NCBI GenBank assembly: GCA_963727845.1
Contig: CAVSHI010000006.1
Coordinates: 372,001-436,000, forward strand
Length of the DNA stretch: 64,000 nt
Direction: 5' to 3'
DNA from: JBEKTW01 sp963727845
GTDB lineage: Bacteria > Bacteroidota > Ignavibacteria > UBA10030 > SZUA-254
The notes below the pieces were generated by a model. It had not been told where the DNA came from. It worked only from the letters and a program-made list of their open reading frames with translations, and made no database searches. The translations under genes and the position numbers were made by a program. Shown here piece after piece: positions 27,422 to 36,202 of the stretch (the first letter of the stretch is position 1; every line of letters begins with the position of its first letter).

Positions 27422-27841
27422 TTACGCAGGCTGTAGTACGACCGAGCAATGTCCGCATCGTTTTGCACCGAGAGGGATGGACATCCGGCATTCCGGACAT
27501 TCTTTTGTCGTCGGTTGTGTCTCTTCCTTCTTCTGCAGTCTGTTCATCGCGCGGATCAGCAGGAAAGTAGCGAACGCAACAATGATGAAATCGATGGCGC
27601 TGTTGATGAACACACCGTATCTGATCACGACGGCCGGTGCCGCACCCGAGGCTTCCTTGATGGTGAGAGCGAAACCGCTGAAATCAACGCCGCCGATCAG
27701 CAGTCCGATGGGCGGCATAAGCACGTCGTTGACGATCGAGCCAACGATTTTCCCAAACGCGGCACCGATGATGATACCGATCGCCATGTCGACAACGTTT
27801 CCGCGCATCGCGAATGCTTTGAATTCTTTGAATATGGACAT
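27422..27841 (-). CDS. mscL: Large-conductance mechanosensitive channel with zinc-ribbon tail
   Basis: This 139-residue inner-membrane protein opens under extreme membrane tension to protect against osmotic downshock. The N-terminal helix FKEFKAFAMRGNVVDMAIG and the pore helix AIGIIIGAAFGKIVGSIVND are canonical, and the second helix FIIVAFATFLLIRAMN follows. After the usual cytoplasmic bundle the C terminus carries an extra treble-clef zinc ribbon, CPEC at about 114-117 and CGHC at about 129-132. That extension occurs in some MscL proteins and may bind zinc in the cytoplasm. A TATGTTTG -7 element lies upstream on the minus strand near 27918. Confidence 0.93.
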   Translation of the reverse strand: MSIFKEFKAFAMRGNVVDMAIGIIIGAAFGKIVGSIVNDVLMPPIGLLIGGVDFSGFALTIKEASGAAPAVVIRYGVFINSAIDFIIVAFATFLLIRAMNRLQKKEETQPTTKECPECRMSIPLGAKRCGHCSVVLQPA

Positions 27842-27976
27842 GTTAAGTTCCCTTTCCTGGATTTGTAGGTTGGTTCAATTTCAACGAGAAACCGCTTTCG
27901 ATGACATTCAACTAATCCAAACATAATCATCCGATTTATTCTCCGCGTTCCTGTCACGCGGCGAGAATATAATCGT

Positions 27977-28375
27977 TCATGGAATTAAATCCAAACACTC
28001 TGGTCCATCATCCTCATTATTGTGTACCGTGCCAAACCCCACCTCATTGGACGTTGTGCCGTCCATTCTCGTTCCCAAATTCCATTTGGGAACGTTCTCA
28101 GGGAGGATGGTGGTGAGAAAGGTGCGATTCACCTTGACCTGACAACCCTCCAGGTGGATCGCACCTCGTACTTCGTGTACAAGGCTAACCCGTCTTTGCG
28201 AGCGAAGTCCGCTCTTTTCGGACGAGCGAAGCAATCTAGACATAAACTGCTTGTGCCACGTTTGCATCGTTTAGATTGCTTCGTCCCGTCCTTCGACAAG
28301 CTCAGGGCGGGATTCGCAAAGACGGGTGGGCTTTTGCTCGTTCCCAAACAGGAGCATTAGGCAGTGTCACACTTT
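27977..28375. repeat. Non-coding region of nested palindromic repeats
   Basis: This stretch of about 400 bp holds several inverted repeats. One is cgttcccaaat...atttgggaacg near 28070-28095. Another pairs cgaagcaatct with agattgcttcg (28229-28283). A third pairs cccgtctttgcgagcg with attcgcaaagacggg, the right arm ending at 28325. The segment ccttcgacaagctcaggg at 28292 matches a common interspersed palindrome. No gene is credible here. Confidence 0.6.
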
Positions 28376-28381
28376 TGTGAC

Positions 28382-28412
28382 TTGCTTTCCGTATTTCGAA
28401 CCGTTATATTTC
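28382..28412 (+). promoter_or_regulatory. Promoter candidate for the thiamine riboswitch operon
   Basis: TTG at 28382-28384 is followed after 20 bases by TATATTTC at 28405-28412, seven of eight matches to TAnnTTTG. Transcription would begin near 28419 and run into the riboswitch. Confidence 0.5.
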
Positions 28413-28492
28413 GGGTGTCGGCGGGTGCAACTGGCGCCCGTGAATCCGACAATCCCCTCATCCCTCGGGCGTGAGAGGGAAAGTTCTTTGGA

Positions 28493-28600
28493 ACGATGTT
28501 GTACGGGGTGCTTCGATCCTGTCATCGACGGGAATCGGGGCTGAGAGTATACCCTTGAACCTGATCTGGATAATACCAGCGTAGGAAATACGAATGATAT
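28493..28600 (+). ncRNA. TPP (THI-box) riboswitch
   Basis: The conserved TPP aptamer elements are present in order: GGGGTGC at 28505-28511, GGCTGAGA ending at 28546, ACCCTTGAACCTGATCTGG at 28551-28569, and TAATACCAGCGTAGGAA at 28571-28587. The pyrimidine-binding CTGAGA loop and the pyrophosphate-sensor helix are intact. A strong terminator begins 6 bp downstream, so TPP binding should stop transcription of the uptake operon. Confidence 0.93.
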
Positions 28601-28605
28601 TTTTT

Positions 28606-28665
28606 CAACGCCGTTTTTCCGATGCCTTCAATGCTGGAGGATCCGGGAAAACGGCGTTGTTTTTT
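28606..28665 (+). terminator. Riboswitch expression-platform terminator
   Basis: An inverted repeat (caacgccgttttt...aaaacggcgttg, arms 28606-28620 and 28646-28659) is followed by six Ts at 28660-28665. It lies between the TPP aptamer and the receptor ATG at 28687, the classical place for ligand-dependent attenuation. It also shows that an ATG at 28594 is not the gene start. Confidence 0.85.
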
Positions 28666-28686
28666 ATCATACTTGACGGTGGAAAC

Positions 28687-30990
28687 ATGAAAATACGACT
28701 ACTATTTCTGGGCATTTGTGCAACAATTCTTGTGAATTCTGTTTCGGGACAAGAGGTGTCGCGAAACGACAAGGATACGTTGTATTACCTTTCTCCCGTT
28801 ATCATCACGGCAACCCAGGCGAGAGAGCGCGAGACGCCGGCGACATTTTCTTCGTTCGACCGTCAGCAGATCGTCGAGAGAACTACGGTGCAGGACGTGC
28901 CGGCCGTGCTGTCCGAACTTCCGTCAATCATCACCTACTCGGAGAACGGGAATGATATAGGGTACACGCACCTGACTATGCGCGGCTTTGACGAACGCCG
29001 CGTCGCGGTGATGGTCAACGGTGTTCCGCAAAATGACCCGGAGGACCACATCGTCTACTGGATCGACATGCCGGATTTGCTCGCCTACACCCAGAACGTT
29101 CAGGTCATGCGCGGCGCTGGCAGCGATTTCTACGGCCCGCCGGCTATCGGCGGATCGATAAACTTCACCACCATGCCCATTTCCCTTAAACCGGGCGTCG
29201 TCCTGACTCCGACGCCGGATTTCAGCAATACGGTGATGAAAACAGAACCATTCTGAATACGCACAAATACGGGCTTGCGTTGAATTCGGGCCTCGTCGAC
29301 GGCAGGTACCTGTTCTTCGGCAACCTTTCCGCGGCCAGCAGCTCCGGCTATCGTCAGCATTCATGGACAGATGTGAACAGCTACTACATCGGCGCTGAGC
29401 GGCTCGACGAATCGATGACAACGCGGATTGACATCTACGGCGGGCCCATACAGGATGGCCTTGCCTACAACGGCATCCCGCGTTTCTATAATGATGACCT
29501 CGCCCTGCGCCGGATCAACTACAACTACTTTGGATTGAATGCGGCGGGCGATTCCGTTGAGTCCCCCACGCTCCGGAGGCCGGAGGAGAATGAAAGTTTT
29601 TCCCAACCGCACTACGAATTGCTCAATGAATGGAGAATCTCGCCTGCGGTCAAGTTGTACAATACGTTCTTCTATATAGAAGGAGACGGCTACTTCGACT
29701 ATGACGGCAGCTGGATCCCGTATCCCGATCCCACAACGGGCAAACCGACACCCGCAATGCTATACTTCATGCGCTACGTGGGCTACGACTCCACATTCGG
29801 TTCCACGACGGTTCCTGATTTTTTGATCCGCGCGTTTGTGGGCAACAAGCAATGGGGCTGGCTGCCGCGCTTCGATATCGACCACGGGTCGGGAACGCTG
29901 ACGGTCGGCGGCGAGCTGCGCATTCATCGTTCCCTCCACTGGGGGAGTATCCCTTATGCTTCCATCTATCCTCAAAACTATGACCCGGATTTTCATTTTT
30001 ATCAGTTCAACGGAGAGAAGGATATGGCTTCACTCTACGGGCACGAGATTTATCATGCGAGCGACCGGATGACGTTGATGGCCGACGTTCAGTTTGTGTA
30101 TGACAGGTACGGGTTGGATAATGAGGAGTTTCTCGGGACGTCGTTCAGCGTGCCGTATTTTTTCGTCAATCCGCACATCGGACTGAATCAGAATTTCACC
30201 GACCAGCTCAACGGCTATGTGTCTGTGAGTCTCACGTCGCGGGAACCGAGTTTGCCGAATCTCTACCAGGGCGAAGAGGCGTATTACGGCGCGACGCCGG
30301 GCTTCGACACGATGAACGTCGGGGGGAAAACGGTTTTTGATTTCAGCAAGCCGCTCGCGAAACCCGAACACCTGCTCGAACGTCGAAATAGGAAGCCAGA
30401 TGACAACGTCGGCGGGCAAGTTTTCTGCGAACCTGTACTGGATGGAATTCAACGATGAACTGATTGACAACGGGCAACTTGACGTTTTCGGCGTTCCGGT
30501 GACGGGCAACGCCGAACGGACGCGGCATATCGGGCTCGAGTTAACGGGCCAGACGGCAGTCAGCCATATGTTCGACCTGGGTGGAACGATGACAATTTCG
30601 CGCAACCGGTTGATCCGGTACGCAGCGTACGACAATTCTTCACGCCTGGTTTCGCTTGACGGCAATCGCATCTCCGGCTTCCCCGAATTTCTTGCAAACG
30701 CTCGCTTCGGTTATCACGGGGGAGCGTTCGCCGCGAGTCTCCACGGCAGGTACGTGGGTTCGTTTTACACTGACAACACGGACAATGAACAACGCATGGT
30801 TGACGCATACACGGTGTTCGACCTGGATGCATCTTACGGACCGTATCTTTTGTCCCCGGGAGTGTCGGTCGCGATTCACGGGAAGGTGATAAATCTGTTC
30901 AACAGGCTCTATTTTGCCGGCGGTCAGGGAATAGAATTCTTTCCCGCGGCGGAACGGAGTTATATGATCGGACTTACGGTGGGATTGTGA
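28687..30990 (+). CDS. TonB-dependent receptor for thiamine or precursor, two frameshifts
   Basis: From the ATG at 28687 a signal peptide (IRLLFLGICATILVNSVSGQ) leads into a plug domain with the LPSIITYSENGNDIGYTHLT and MRGFDERRVAVMVNGVPQND signatures. A 22-strand type barrel ends at GLTVGL. The gene is split in three frames: 28687 to about 29210, about 29212-30380, and about 30380-30990. Adding an A at the GACG of 29211-29214 restores VVLTPNAGFQQYG. Removing an A at 30376-30383 restores PEHLLDVEIGSQ. Position under a TPP riboswitch and ahead of thiamine pyrophosphokinase makes thiamine uptake the likely role. The downstream kinase starts 1 bp after its stop. Confidence 0.85.
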
Positions 30991-30991
30991 T

Positions 30992-31629
30992 ATGAAAGCT
31001 CTTATTATTGCCAATGGAGCCCTTCCTTCACGACGCCTCGTTCGCCGGTTGGCTTCGGCCGCGGACATCGTAATCTGCGCAGACGGGGGAGCGAACAAGA
31101 CGCGCCCGATGCGCATCACGCCGGATTTCATCATCGGCGACATGGATTCGATAACGCCGTCCACAAAAAAGTACTTCCACCGGATTCCGTCGATGTTTGT
31201 CGAAGACCAGGACAGCACCGACCTGGAAAAAGCAATTCAATTGTGCATCGATATGATGTGCACATCGGTTAACGTCGTCGGGGGACGGGGGACCGGCTCG
31301 ACCACACGACGGGCACGCTGGGCTGCTTCAGGAAGTTCGGGAAAAAAATCCGGCTGCAACTGTTCGATACCGTGGGCGAGGTTTCTATGATAGTGAAAAA
31401 AATCGAGTTCACAGCGACGGTCGGTGAGAAAATATCCCTGATTCCACTGGAGCGATGCAAAGGGGTGACAACGCACAATCTCAAGTATCGGCTGCAGAAT
31501 GAAAGTCTTGAGCTCGGAATCCGGGAAGGAATTAGCAATGAAGCGACAGGGCGAAAGGTGACCATTTCTGTGAAACGCGGAACTCTTCTCCTGTACCGCT
31601 TCCGTGGCGTGTCGGCAAGAACGAGATGA
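30992..31629 (+). CDS. thiN: Thiamine pyrophosphokinase, frameshifted
   Basis: The enzyme converts imported thiamine to TPP with ATP. The N-terminal frame shows ICADGGANKTRPM, PDFIIGDMDSI and the EDQDSTDLEKAI motif that binds the nucleotide and thiamine. The family's GGTGDRLDHT motif is split: the frame changes at 31283-31288 (ggacgg), and one added A gives exactly that motif. The C-terminal frame then runs through LQLFDTVGEVSMI to a TGA at 31629, covering the small beta-sandwich domain. The gene is 1 bp from the receptor stop and leads to the symporter, all under the TPP riboswitch. Confidence 0.88.
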
Positions 31630-31637
31630 TCCCTACT

Positions 31638-31705
31638 CTTCTCGCATTTCTTTATCCCCAAACCTCAAACCCCAAACCTCTAACCCCCAAACCTCTAACC
31701 TCCAC
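31638..31705. repeat. Word-like repeat between kinase and symporter genes
   Basis: Repeats of caaacctc/ctaaccccc words (cccaaacctcaaacc, then two further aaacctctaacc units) fill the 70 bp between thiN and the symporter ATG. They are of the same character as the other word tracts and leave no recognisable ribosome site. Confidence 0.6.
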
Positions 31706-33208
31706 ATGATCCATCTTTCCATTCCCGATTTTGCCGTGATCTTCCTTTACTTCGGCGGCGTACTGTTTGTCGGTTACCGCTCGGCGAGGAAAACACGGTC
31801 GACGGAGGATGACTTTTTGCTCGCGGGCAGGACGCTGACACTGCCGATTTTCATCATGACGCTGGTTTCCACCTGGTACGGAGGAATTCTCGGCGTGGGA
31901 GAGTTTTCGTACCGTTGGGGTATCGCGAACTGGACGACACAGGGAGTGCCGTATTACTTTTTCGCCGCGGTTTTTGCGGTGTTTCTTGCAAAAAGGATTC
32001 GAGCGACAAATTTTTACACCATCCCCGATAAGCTGGAGTCGTCATACGACAAAAAGACGGCCGTGCTCGGCTCGATCCTCACATTCATCCTGATGACGCC
32101 CGCTCCATACATACTGATGCTCAGCGTACTCCTGCAAATGCTCTTCGGATGGAGCCTACTCATCAGCCTCATCGTCACGGCGATCGTTGCGGTGTCGTAT
32201 CTGTTCTGGGGCGGGTTCCGTTCGGATGTCCAGACGAGCGTGCTGGAGTTTTTTCTGATGTTCGTTGGGTTTGCGGTCATTCTTCCATTTTGCCACATCC
32301 GCTACGGTGGGTTTGAATTTCTGAAGACCCACCTGCCGCCGCTTCATCTTACGTGGAACGGGGGGAATTCGGTACAGTTCATCCTCGTCTGGTTTTTCAT
32401 TGCCCTCTGGACCCTTGTCGACCCGGCTTTCCACCAGCGCTGCTACGCGGCAAAGGACGGGAAAGTTGCCCAGAGAGGAATCCTTCTTTCGATCATCTTT
32501 TGGTTTTTGTTCGATGCGATGACGGCAACGGCAGGTCTGTACGCCCGCGCCGCGATCCCGCATCTCGACCAGCCGATAATGGCCTATCCGATGCTCGCTG
32601 AGATTGTGCTTCCTCCGTTCGCAAAGGGGTTATTTTTCGTCGGATTGATGGCAACCATCATGGCATCGCTCGACACGCTGGCGTTTGTGTCGGCTCAAAC
32701 ACTGGGCAGAGATTTGTACGGCAGATTACGGGGACTTGACCTCAATCCTCAATCCTCCATCCTCCATCCTCCATCAATTCCCAATCCGTCCCGCACTCCG
32801 TGCGGGATTTCCGCTTCGCTCCAACAATCAGCAATCCCCAATCCCAAATCGCGGGGAACGACCCCGTACACCCGGATCGGTCTGGTGGTCACGTTCGTTT
32901 TTTCCGTTGGTCTTTCGGTATACATGCCGAGCGTCATTCAGATGTGGTACACGATCGGGACGGTGATCATCCCGGGCTTGCTCATCCCTCTCATGGCCGG
33001 TTACTTTGAGTCGTTGAAAATTCCGTCGCGGTATGCGTTTCTCGCTATGTTGTCCGGCTGGCTAACATCGCTTGGATGGCTGATTGCCGGCTCGTTCAAC
33101 GGAAGCGCCGGATTTTATCCTCTTGGGATCGAGCCGATGTATCCCGGACTGTTCGTGAGTTTGGTGTGGTGGGGGATCGGCAGAGCTCGCATCAGGGACA
33201 TTTCCTGA
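31706..33208 (+). CDS. Sodium/solute symporter (SSS family), probable thiamine or HMP transporter
   Basis: This protein of about 500 residues has some 13 predicted membrane helices. The SSS family hallmarks are an N-terminal helix followed by RSTEDDFLLAGRTL, a TWYGGILGVGEFSYRWG sodium-site helix, and LMATIMASLDTLAFVSAQTL. It begins with ATG 31706 after a word-repeat tract; the frame is open further upstream but that part is repeat-encoded. Because it follows a TPP riboswitch, a TonB receptor and thiN, it most likely carries thiamine or its pyrimidine moiety across the inner membrane, in place of the PnuT found in many Bacteroidota. Residues of about 345-387 are a low-complexity insert in a loop between helices (see the repeat at 32736-32868). 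Confidence 0.85.
   Translation: MIHLSIPDFAVIFLYFGGVLFVGYRSARKTRSTEDDFLLAGRTLTLPIFIMTLVSTWYGGILGVGEFSYRWGIANWTTQGVPYYFFAAVFAVFLAKRIRATNFYTIPDKLESSYDKKTAVLGSILTFILMTPAPYILMLSVLLQMLFGWSLLISLIVTAIVAVSYLFWGGFRSDVQTSVLEFFLMFVGFAVILPFCHIRYGGFEFLKTHLPPLHLTWNGGNSVQFILVWFFIALWTLVDPAFHQRCYAAKDGKVAQRGILLSIIFWFLFDAMTATAGLYARAAIPHLDQPIMAYPMLAEIVLPPFAKGLFFVGLMATIMASLDTLAFVSAQTLGRDLYGRLRGLDLNPQSSILHPPSIPNPSRTPCGISASLQQSAIPNPKSRGTTPYTRIGLVVTFVFSVGLSVYMPSVIQMWYTIGTVIIPGLLIPLMAGYFESLKIPSRYAFLAMLSGWLTSLGWLIAGSFNGSAGFYPLGIEPMYPGLFVSLVWWGIGRARIRDIS
32736..32868 (+). repeat. In-frame word-like repeat inserted in the symporter gene
   Basis: Inside the symporter reading frame the DNA reads as repeated words (aatcctc, atcctcc, catcctcc, cccaatc, gcaatcccc) around a palindrome, cccgcactccgtgcggg. 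It encodes about 44 residues rich in Pro, Ser, Asn and Ile that interrupt the cytoplasmic loop after TLGRDLYGRL. The length keeps the frame open. It is indistinguishable in style from the intergenic tracts. Confidence 0.65.
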
Positions 33209-33334
33209 AAACTGCTGCCGTGAGAAGGAGCGCGCGTTGGACTTTCGGAGAAATCTCGATATGGATCCGGAATGTCGAAGCTCCGTTCGAGAACTTCCTT
33301 CCGGAAATCGGAGACGTCGTGCGACGAGCCGGAT

Positions 33335-33805
33335 CTACTGGTGGGGATGTTCATGATGGGGGGCGCGTGGGGAGTCGTTCCAGAGCCAGAACAGAGGAAT
33401 GATCATGGAAAACCCGATTATCGTGATGAGGATGGAGGCGACCAGAAAGGGAACGGCTGCATAATACTCCGGCCCGATGAGCGCGATGAGGATGATGGGC
33501 AGCACGAGAACGGCCAGGGCGTTCGTCATCGCGATCACGCGCGCCCAACGCTGCCCTGCCATGACTCCGACCGCGCTGTACAGGGTGCTGACGCCGAATG
33601 GAATCAGCAGAACGCCGACAACGAGATGGTTCAATAGAAATGGAGCCGAAATGCCTGCGAGGGCTTTGGGAGTAAGTTCCCGGGCAAGCCAGTCTTTCAG
33701 CGGAAAAATTGATAGCAAATGTATGAATGCGACAACGATCAGGAGGACTCCATCGACCAGGAGAATCCGAGAAACGATCAGACGCTTATCGGCTATGGAA
33801 ATCAT
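33335..33805 (-). CDS. Four-helix membrane protein of unknown function
   Basis: This 156-residue protein starts from the ATG at 33805 (MISIADKRLIV). It has four hydrophobic helices (LLVDGVLLIVVAFIHLLS; FLLNHLVVGVLLIPFG; a third near ALAVLVLPIILIAL; a fourth near LITIIGFSMIIPLFWLW) and a His-rich tail (HHEHPHQ). No named family is evident. The frame stays open upstream to 34000, but that part runs through a repeat region and is not included. It is convergent with the symporter gene and isolated. Confidence 0.6.
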   Translation of the reverse strand: MISIADKRLIVSRILLVDGVLLIVVAFIHLLSIFPLKDWLARELTPKALAGISAPFLLNHLVVGVLLIPFGVSTLYSAVGVMAGQRWARVIAMTNALAVLVLPIILIALIGPEYYAAVPFLVASILITIIGFSMIIPLFWLWNDSPRAPHHEHPHQ

Positions 33806-33949
33806 GTCTAAAGATACTGAGTTTTGGAATATGGTGCAACGGGGGGGCTTTCGGATCCTGCAGGGAGAAAGCAACATAACGAGCCGGGCTGGCTGTAAGC
33901 GCCTTGTTAACAACTTTCGTCCGGAATCAGCGTATAATAGATGCGTGAG

Positions 33950-34084
33950 GTCCCAAGCCAACACGTCATTCCCGCACGTTTTAGGCGGGAATCCATTCAT
34001 AGATGCCCGATTAAAGTCCCGCCTTCTGGATTCCGCTTACGTAGGCGGGATTCTGAAAAGCGGAACATTCGGGCATCACAGGCT
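33950..34084. repeat. Palindromic intergenic repeat (gtcattcccgc type)
   Basis: Words such as gtcattcccgc, ggcgggaatcc, cccgccttctgg and gcgggattctg alternate on both strands. An outer pair, gatgcccga and ttcgggcatc, closes a larger dyad (34000-34080). This is an interspersed repeat between the unknown membrane protein gene and the PP2C gene. No coding potential was seen. Confidence 0.6.
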
Positions 34085-34169
34085 TTTTTGATTTTTCAGA
34101 TGTCTCGATTCAAGATTTTGATTGACAATCATGTTCCCATAGACATTCAGTAACTAGAAGAACACACTT

Positions 34170-35282
34170 ATGGATCAGAATACGTTCGGCAAGAGTCGAG
34201 AACCCGGTCTCGGGAAAGTTATCCGTGACAATTTGCGCCAGAAAGACTTTCGGCGTACGCTACGCCGGGACTATGAGGAACTCAAAGAGCTTTTCATCGA
34301 TGACGACAGAAAAAAAAGGTTGGAGGAGATGAGGCCCCTGAAACGGTGGCTCTTTACCGCAGGGTGGTTGCTCAAAGCCCTCATTAGGAAACTCACCCCC
34401 GCGCGGAGATTGATGCTCGTTGTGGCATTCATACTCGTGCTTTTTGCCAACAACCTGGAGTACAACGGCGAGAAGATTCATGTCCAGATTGATATGGGAG
34501 CCGCGGCCGGGGCGATCGTTCTCTTTGTCCTGATGCTTGAGTTGAAGGACAAATTGCTCGCACGCGATGAACTCGAAGCTGGCAGGGCCGTGCAGCTGGC
34601 GCTGCTTCCGGAGAGATCACCGAAAGTGCCGGGGTGGTCAGTGTGGCTATTTACGCGTACAGCAAATGAGGTGGGCGGCGATCTGGTCGATTTCCAGAAG
34701 ATGGCCGTCGACCGGTTCAGGGTGACGCTTGCCGATGTTGCTGGCAAAGGGTTGAGCGCGGCATTGCTCACGGCGAAGCTTCAAGCCACGCTAAGGGCGA
34801 TCGCTCCGGATAGTGACTCCCTGGGCGAGGTCGGGAGCAAGCTCAACAGGATTTTCTATCGCGACAGTCTTCGCAATGTCTTCGCATCGGTGGTCTATCT
34901 TGAGATGCAATCCGAAAAGGGAGAGCTGCGATTCATCAATGCAGGGCACCAGCCGCCGTTGCTTCTGAGGGGAACGGCAATTGAGGAGATGCCCAAGGGG
35001 GATGCAGCCATCGGCATCCTTCCTGAGGCAATCCCCACCGAACATCGCATTGATCTCCGCAAAGGCGAAATGCTGCTGGTATATTCAGATGGCTTGTCGG
35101 ACGCAAAGAACATGGAAGGGGAGTTCTTCGGAACTCAACGGCTGCTGAAACTTCTCCCCGCTTTGAAGGATCTCGGCGCGCCCGAAGCCGGCGAAGGGAT
35201 TGTTGCAGAAGTCGATCGCTTCGTAGGCGATGCCCGGGTGTACGACGACCTTTCACTGATCGTTTTGAAGCGTCTGGTCTGA
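34170..35282 (+). CDS. Membrane-bound PP2C/SpoIIE-type serine phosphatase
   Basis: This 370-residue protein has an N-terminal basic cytoplasmic stretch (about 1-75), two transmembrane helices (about 85-102 and 110-128) and a SpoIIE/RsbU-type PP2C domain. The metal-binding acidic residues appear in NEVGGDLVDFQ, VTLADVAGKGLSAAL, LLVYSDGLSDAKN and VYDDLSLIVLK. Such phosphatases dephosphorylate anti-sigma-factor antagonists (STAS proteins) in partner-switching pathways. No STAS or RsbW-like gene is adjacent, so the target is unknown. It starts 12 bp after a possible upstream stop and has no clear promoter of the shared type. Confidence 0.85.
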   Translation: MDQNTFGKSREPGLGKVIRDNLRQKDFRRTLRRDYEELKELFIDDDRKKRLEEMRPLKRWLFTAGWLLKALIRKLTPARRLMLVVAFILVLFANNLEYNGEKIHVQIDMGAAAGAIVLFVLMLELKDKLLARDELEAGRAVQLALLPERSPKVPGWSVWLFTRTANEVGGDLVDFQKMAVDRFRVTLADVAGKGLSAALLTAKLQATLRAIAPDSDSLGEVGSKLNRIFYRDSLRNVFASVVYLEMQSEKGELRFINAGHQPPLLLRGTAIEEMPKGDAAIGILPEAIPTEHRIDLRKGEMLLVYSDGLSDAKNMEGEFFGTQRLLKLLPALKDLGAPEAGEGIVAEVDRFVGDARVYDDLSLIVLKRLV

Positions 35283-35480
35283 CCTTGATAGCCGGGGGAG
35301 TTTCCAGTCATATACTTGGGTCTTCGGCGTGGGGCTGGAGAAAGCCCGCCTTTCGGCTGGGAGAGTCGCGCAATGAACGGGCGCTGAGTTCTTTGATAGA
35401 AATACTGCACAAATAGGCCATTATAGCCAGATTTAGGATGGCCGGGAGGCATCTTTGCCCATATATATTCCGACCGGGGC
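35283..35480. other. Intergenic stretch, nothing recognised
   Basis: About 200 bp between the phosphatase gene and the promoter of the RRM gene hold scattered short dyads (for example near 35330-35360) but no gene, terminator with a T-run, or known RNA motif that I can support. Confidence 0.4.
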
Positions 35481-35511
35481 TTGCAATCCATAGATTTTTC
35501 CGTTACCTTGT
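35481..35511 (+). promoter_or_regulatory. Promoter candidate for the RRM gene
   Basis: TTG at 35481-35483 is followed after 20 bases by TACCTTG at 35504-35510. The resulting leader of about 130 nt before the ATG at 35646 is longer than average, as is common for cold-inducible RNA-binding proteins. Confidence 0.45.
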
Positions 35512-35645
35512 ACCCTGTCTTGACATATGAGTGTGGTGCGGGATTCCTTTCCTTCCATGTGCTCGATATGCCAAACTTAATCACGAAGCGCAGCATTATT
35601 TGCGGGCGCATTGTTTAATCACTCTTTGAAGAGAAGGAGTCCAGT

Positions 35646-35978
35646 ATGAGGATTTATGTCGGTAATTTATCCACCGATGTCACAGACGAAGATCTGCGCG
35701 CTGAGTTTGCGGCGTTCGGGCAGGTCGATAGCGCAAGCGTTATCAAGGATCGTTTCCGGGACGTATCCCGGGGATTCGCCTTCGTAGAAATGCCGGTGGA
35801 CGAAGAAGGAAAAGCTGCCATTACGGCATTGCACGGAAAGCAGATGAAAGGCCGTTCGATGGATGTCAACGAAGCCAGGCCGCGTGAACAGCGCCACTCC
35901 GGCGGCAGGTCGGGTGGACGCGGCGGCGGCGGCGGCGGTTTCGGTGGACGAAAAGGCGGCGGCAGGCGATCGTACTAA
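35646..35978 (+). CDS. RRM-domain RNA-binding protein with Gly/Arg-rich tail
   Basis: This 110-residue protein has a single RNA recognition motif at residues 1-78. RNP2 is IYVGNLS and RNP1 is SRGFAFVEM, the aromatic and charged residues that stack on RNA. The tail (about 82-110) is an RG/GG-rich disordered segment with Arg, Gly and Ser. This is the layout of cyanobacterial/Bacteroidota Rbp proteins induced by cold. A clear Shine-Dalgarno (gaaggag) lies 8 bp before the ATG, and a terminator follows about 105 bp after the stop. Confidence 0.92.
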   Translation: MRIYVGNLSTDVTDEDLRAEFAAFGQVDSASVIKDRFRDVSRGFAFVEMPVDEEGKAAITALHGKQMKGRSMDVNEARPREQRHSGGRSGGRGGGGGGFGGRKGGGRRSY

Positions 35979-36082
35979 TCGCGCACTGGCCCTTCGTCTC
36001 ATTCGCTTGTTTTTTGGACCGATTTGCGATCATGCGATTCATGCGATCGTGCAGAGACGGAGCGGTCGAGTAAGGTTTCCAG

Positions 36083-36116
36083 GGTCCGAAGGGTTCTTCT
36101 TCGGACCTTTTCTTTT
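36083..36116 (+). terminator. Rho-independent terminator after the RRM gene
   Basis: A 9-bp perfect stem (ggtccgaag at 36083-36091 with cttcggacc at 36099-36107) is followed by ttttctttt. It separates the RRM gene from the fadL-type gene. Confidence 0.85.
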
Positions 36117-36202
36117 GGGCTGGCGTAATACCGTTCTTTAGCTCTTGAAATATTCTGCTGTTGCCTAATTCACTTATTGTTAAATTCACGTGGAGAAGTG
36201 CT

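Noticed and set aside
28594..28686. An upstream ATG start for the TonB receptor at 28594
   Set aside because: It lies inside the riboswitch terminator hairpin; the signal peptide starts at 28687.
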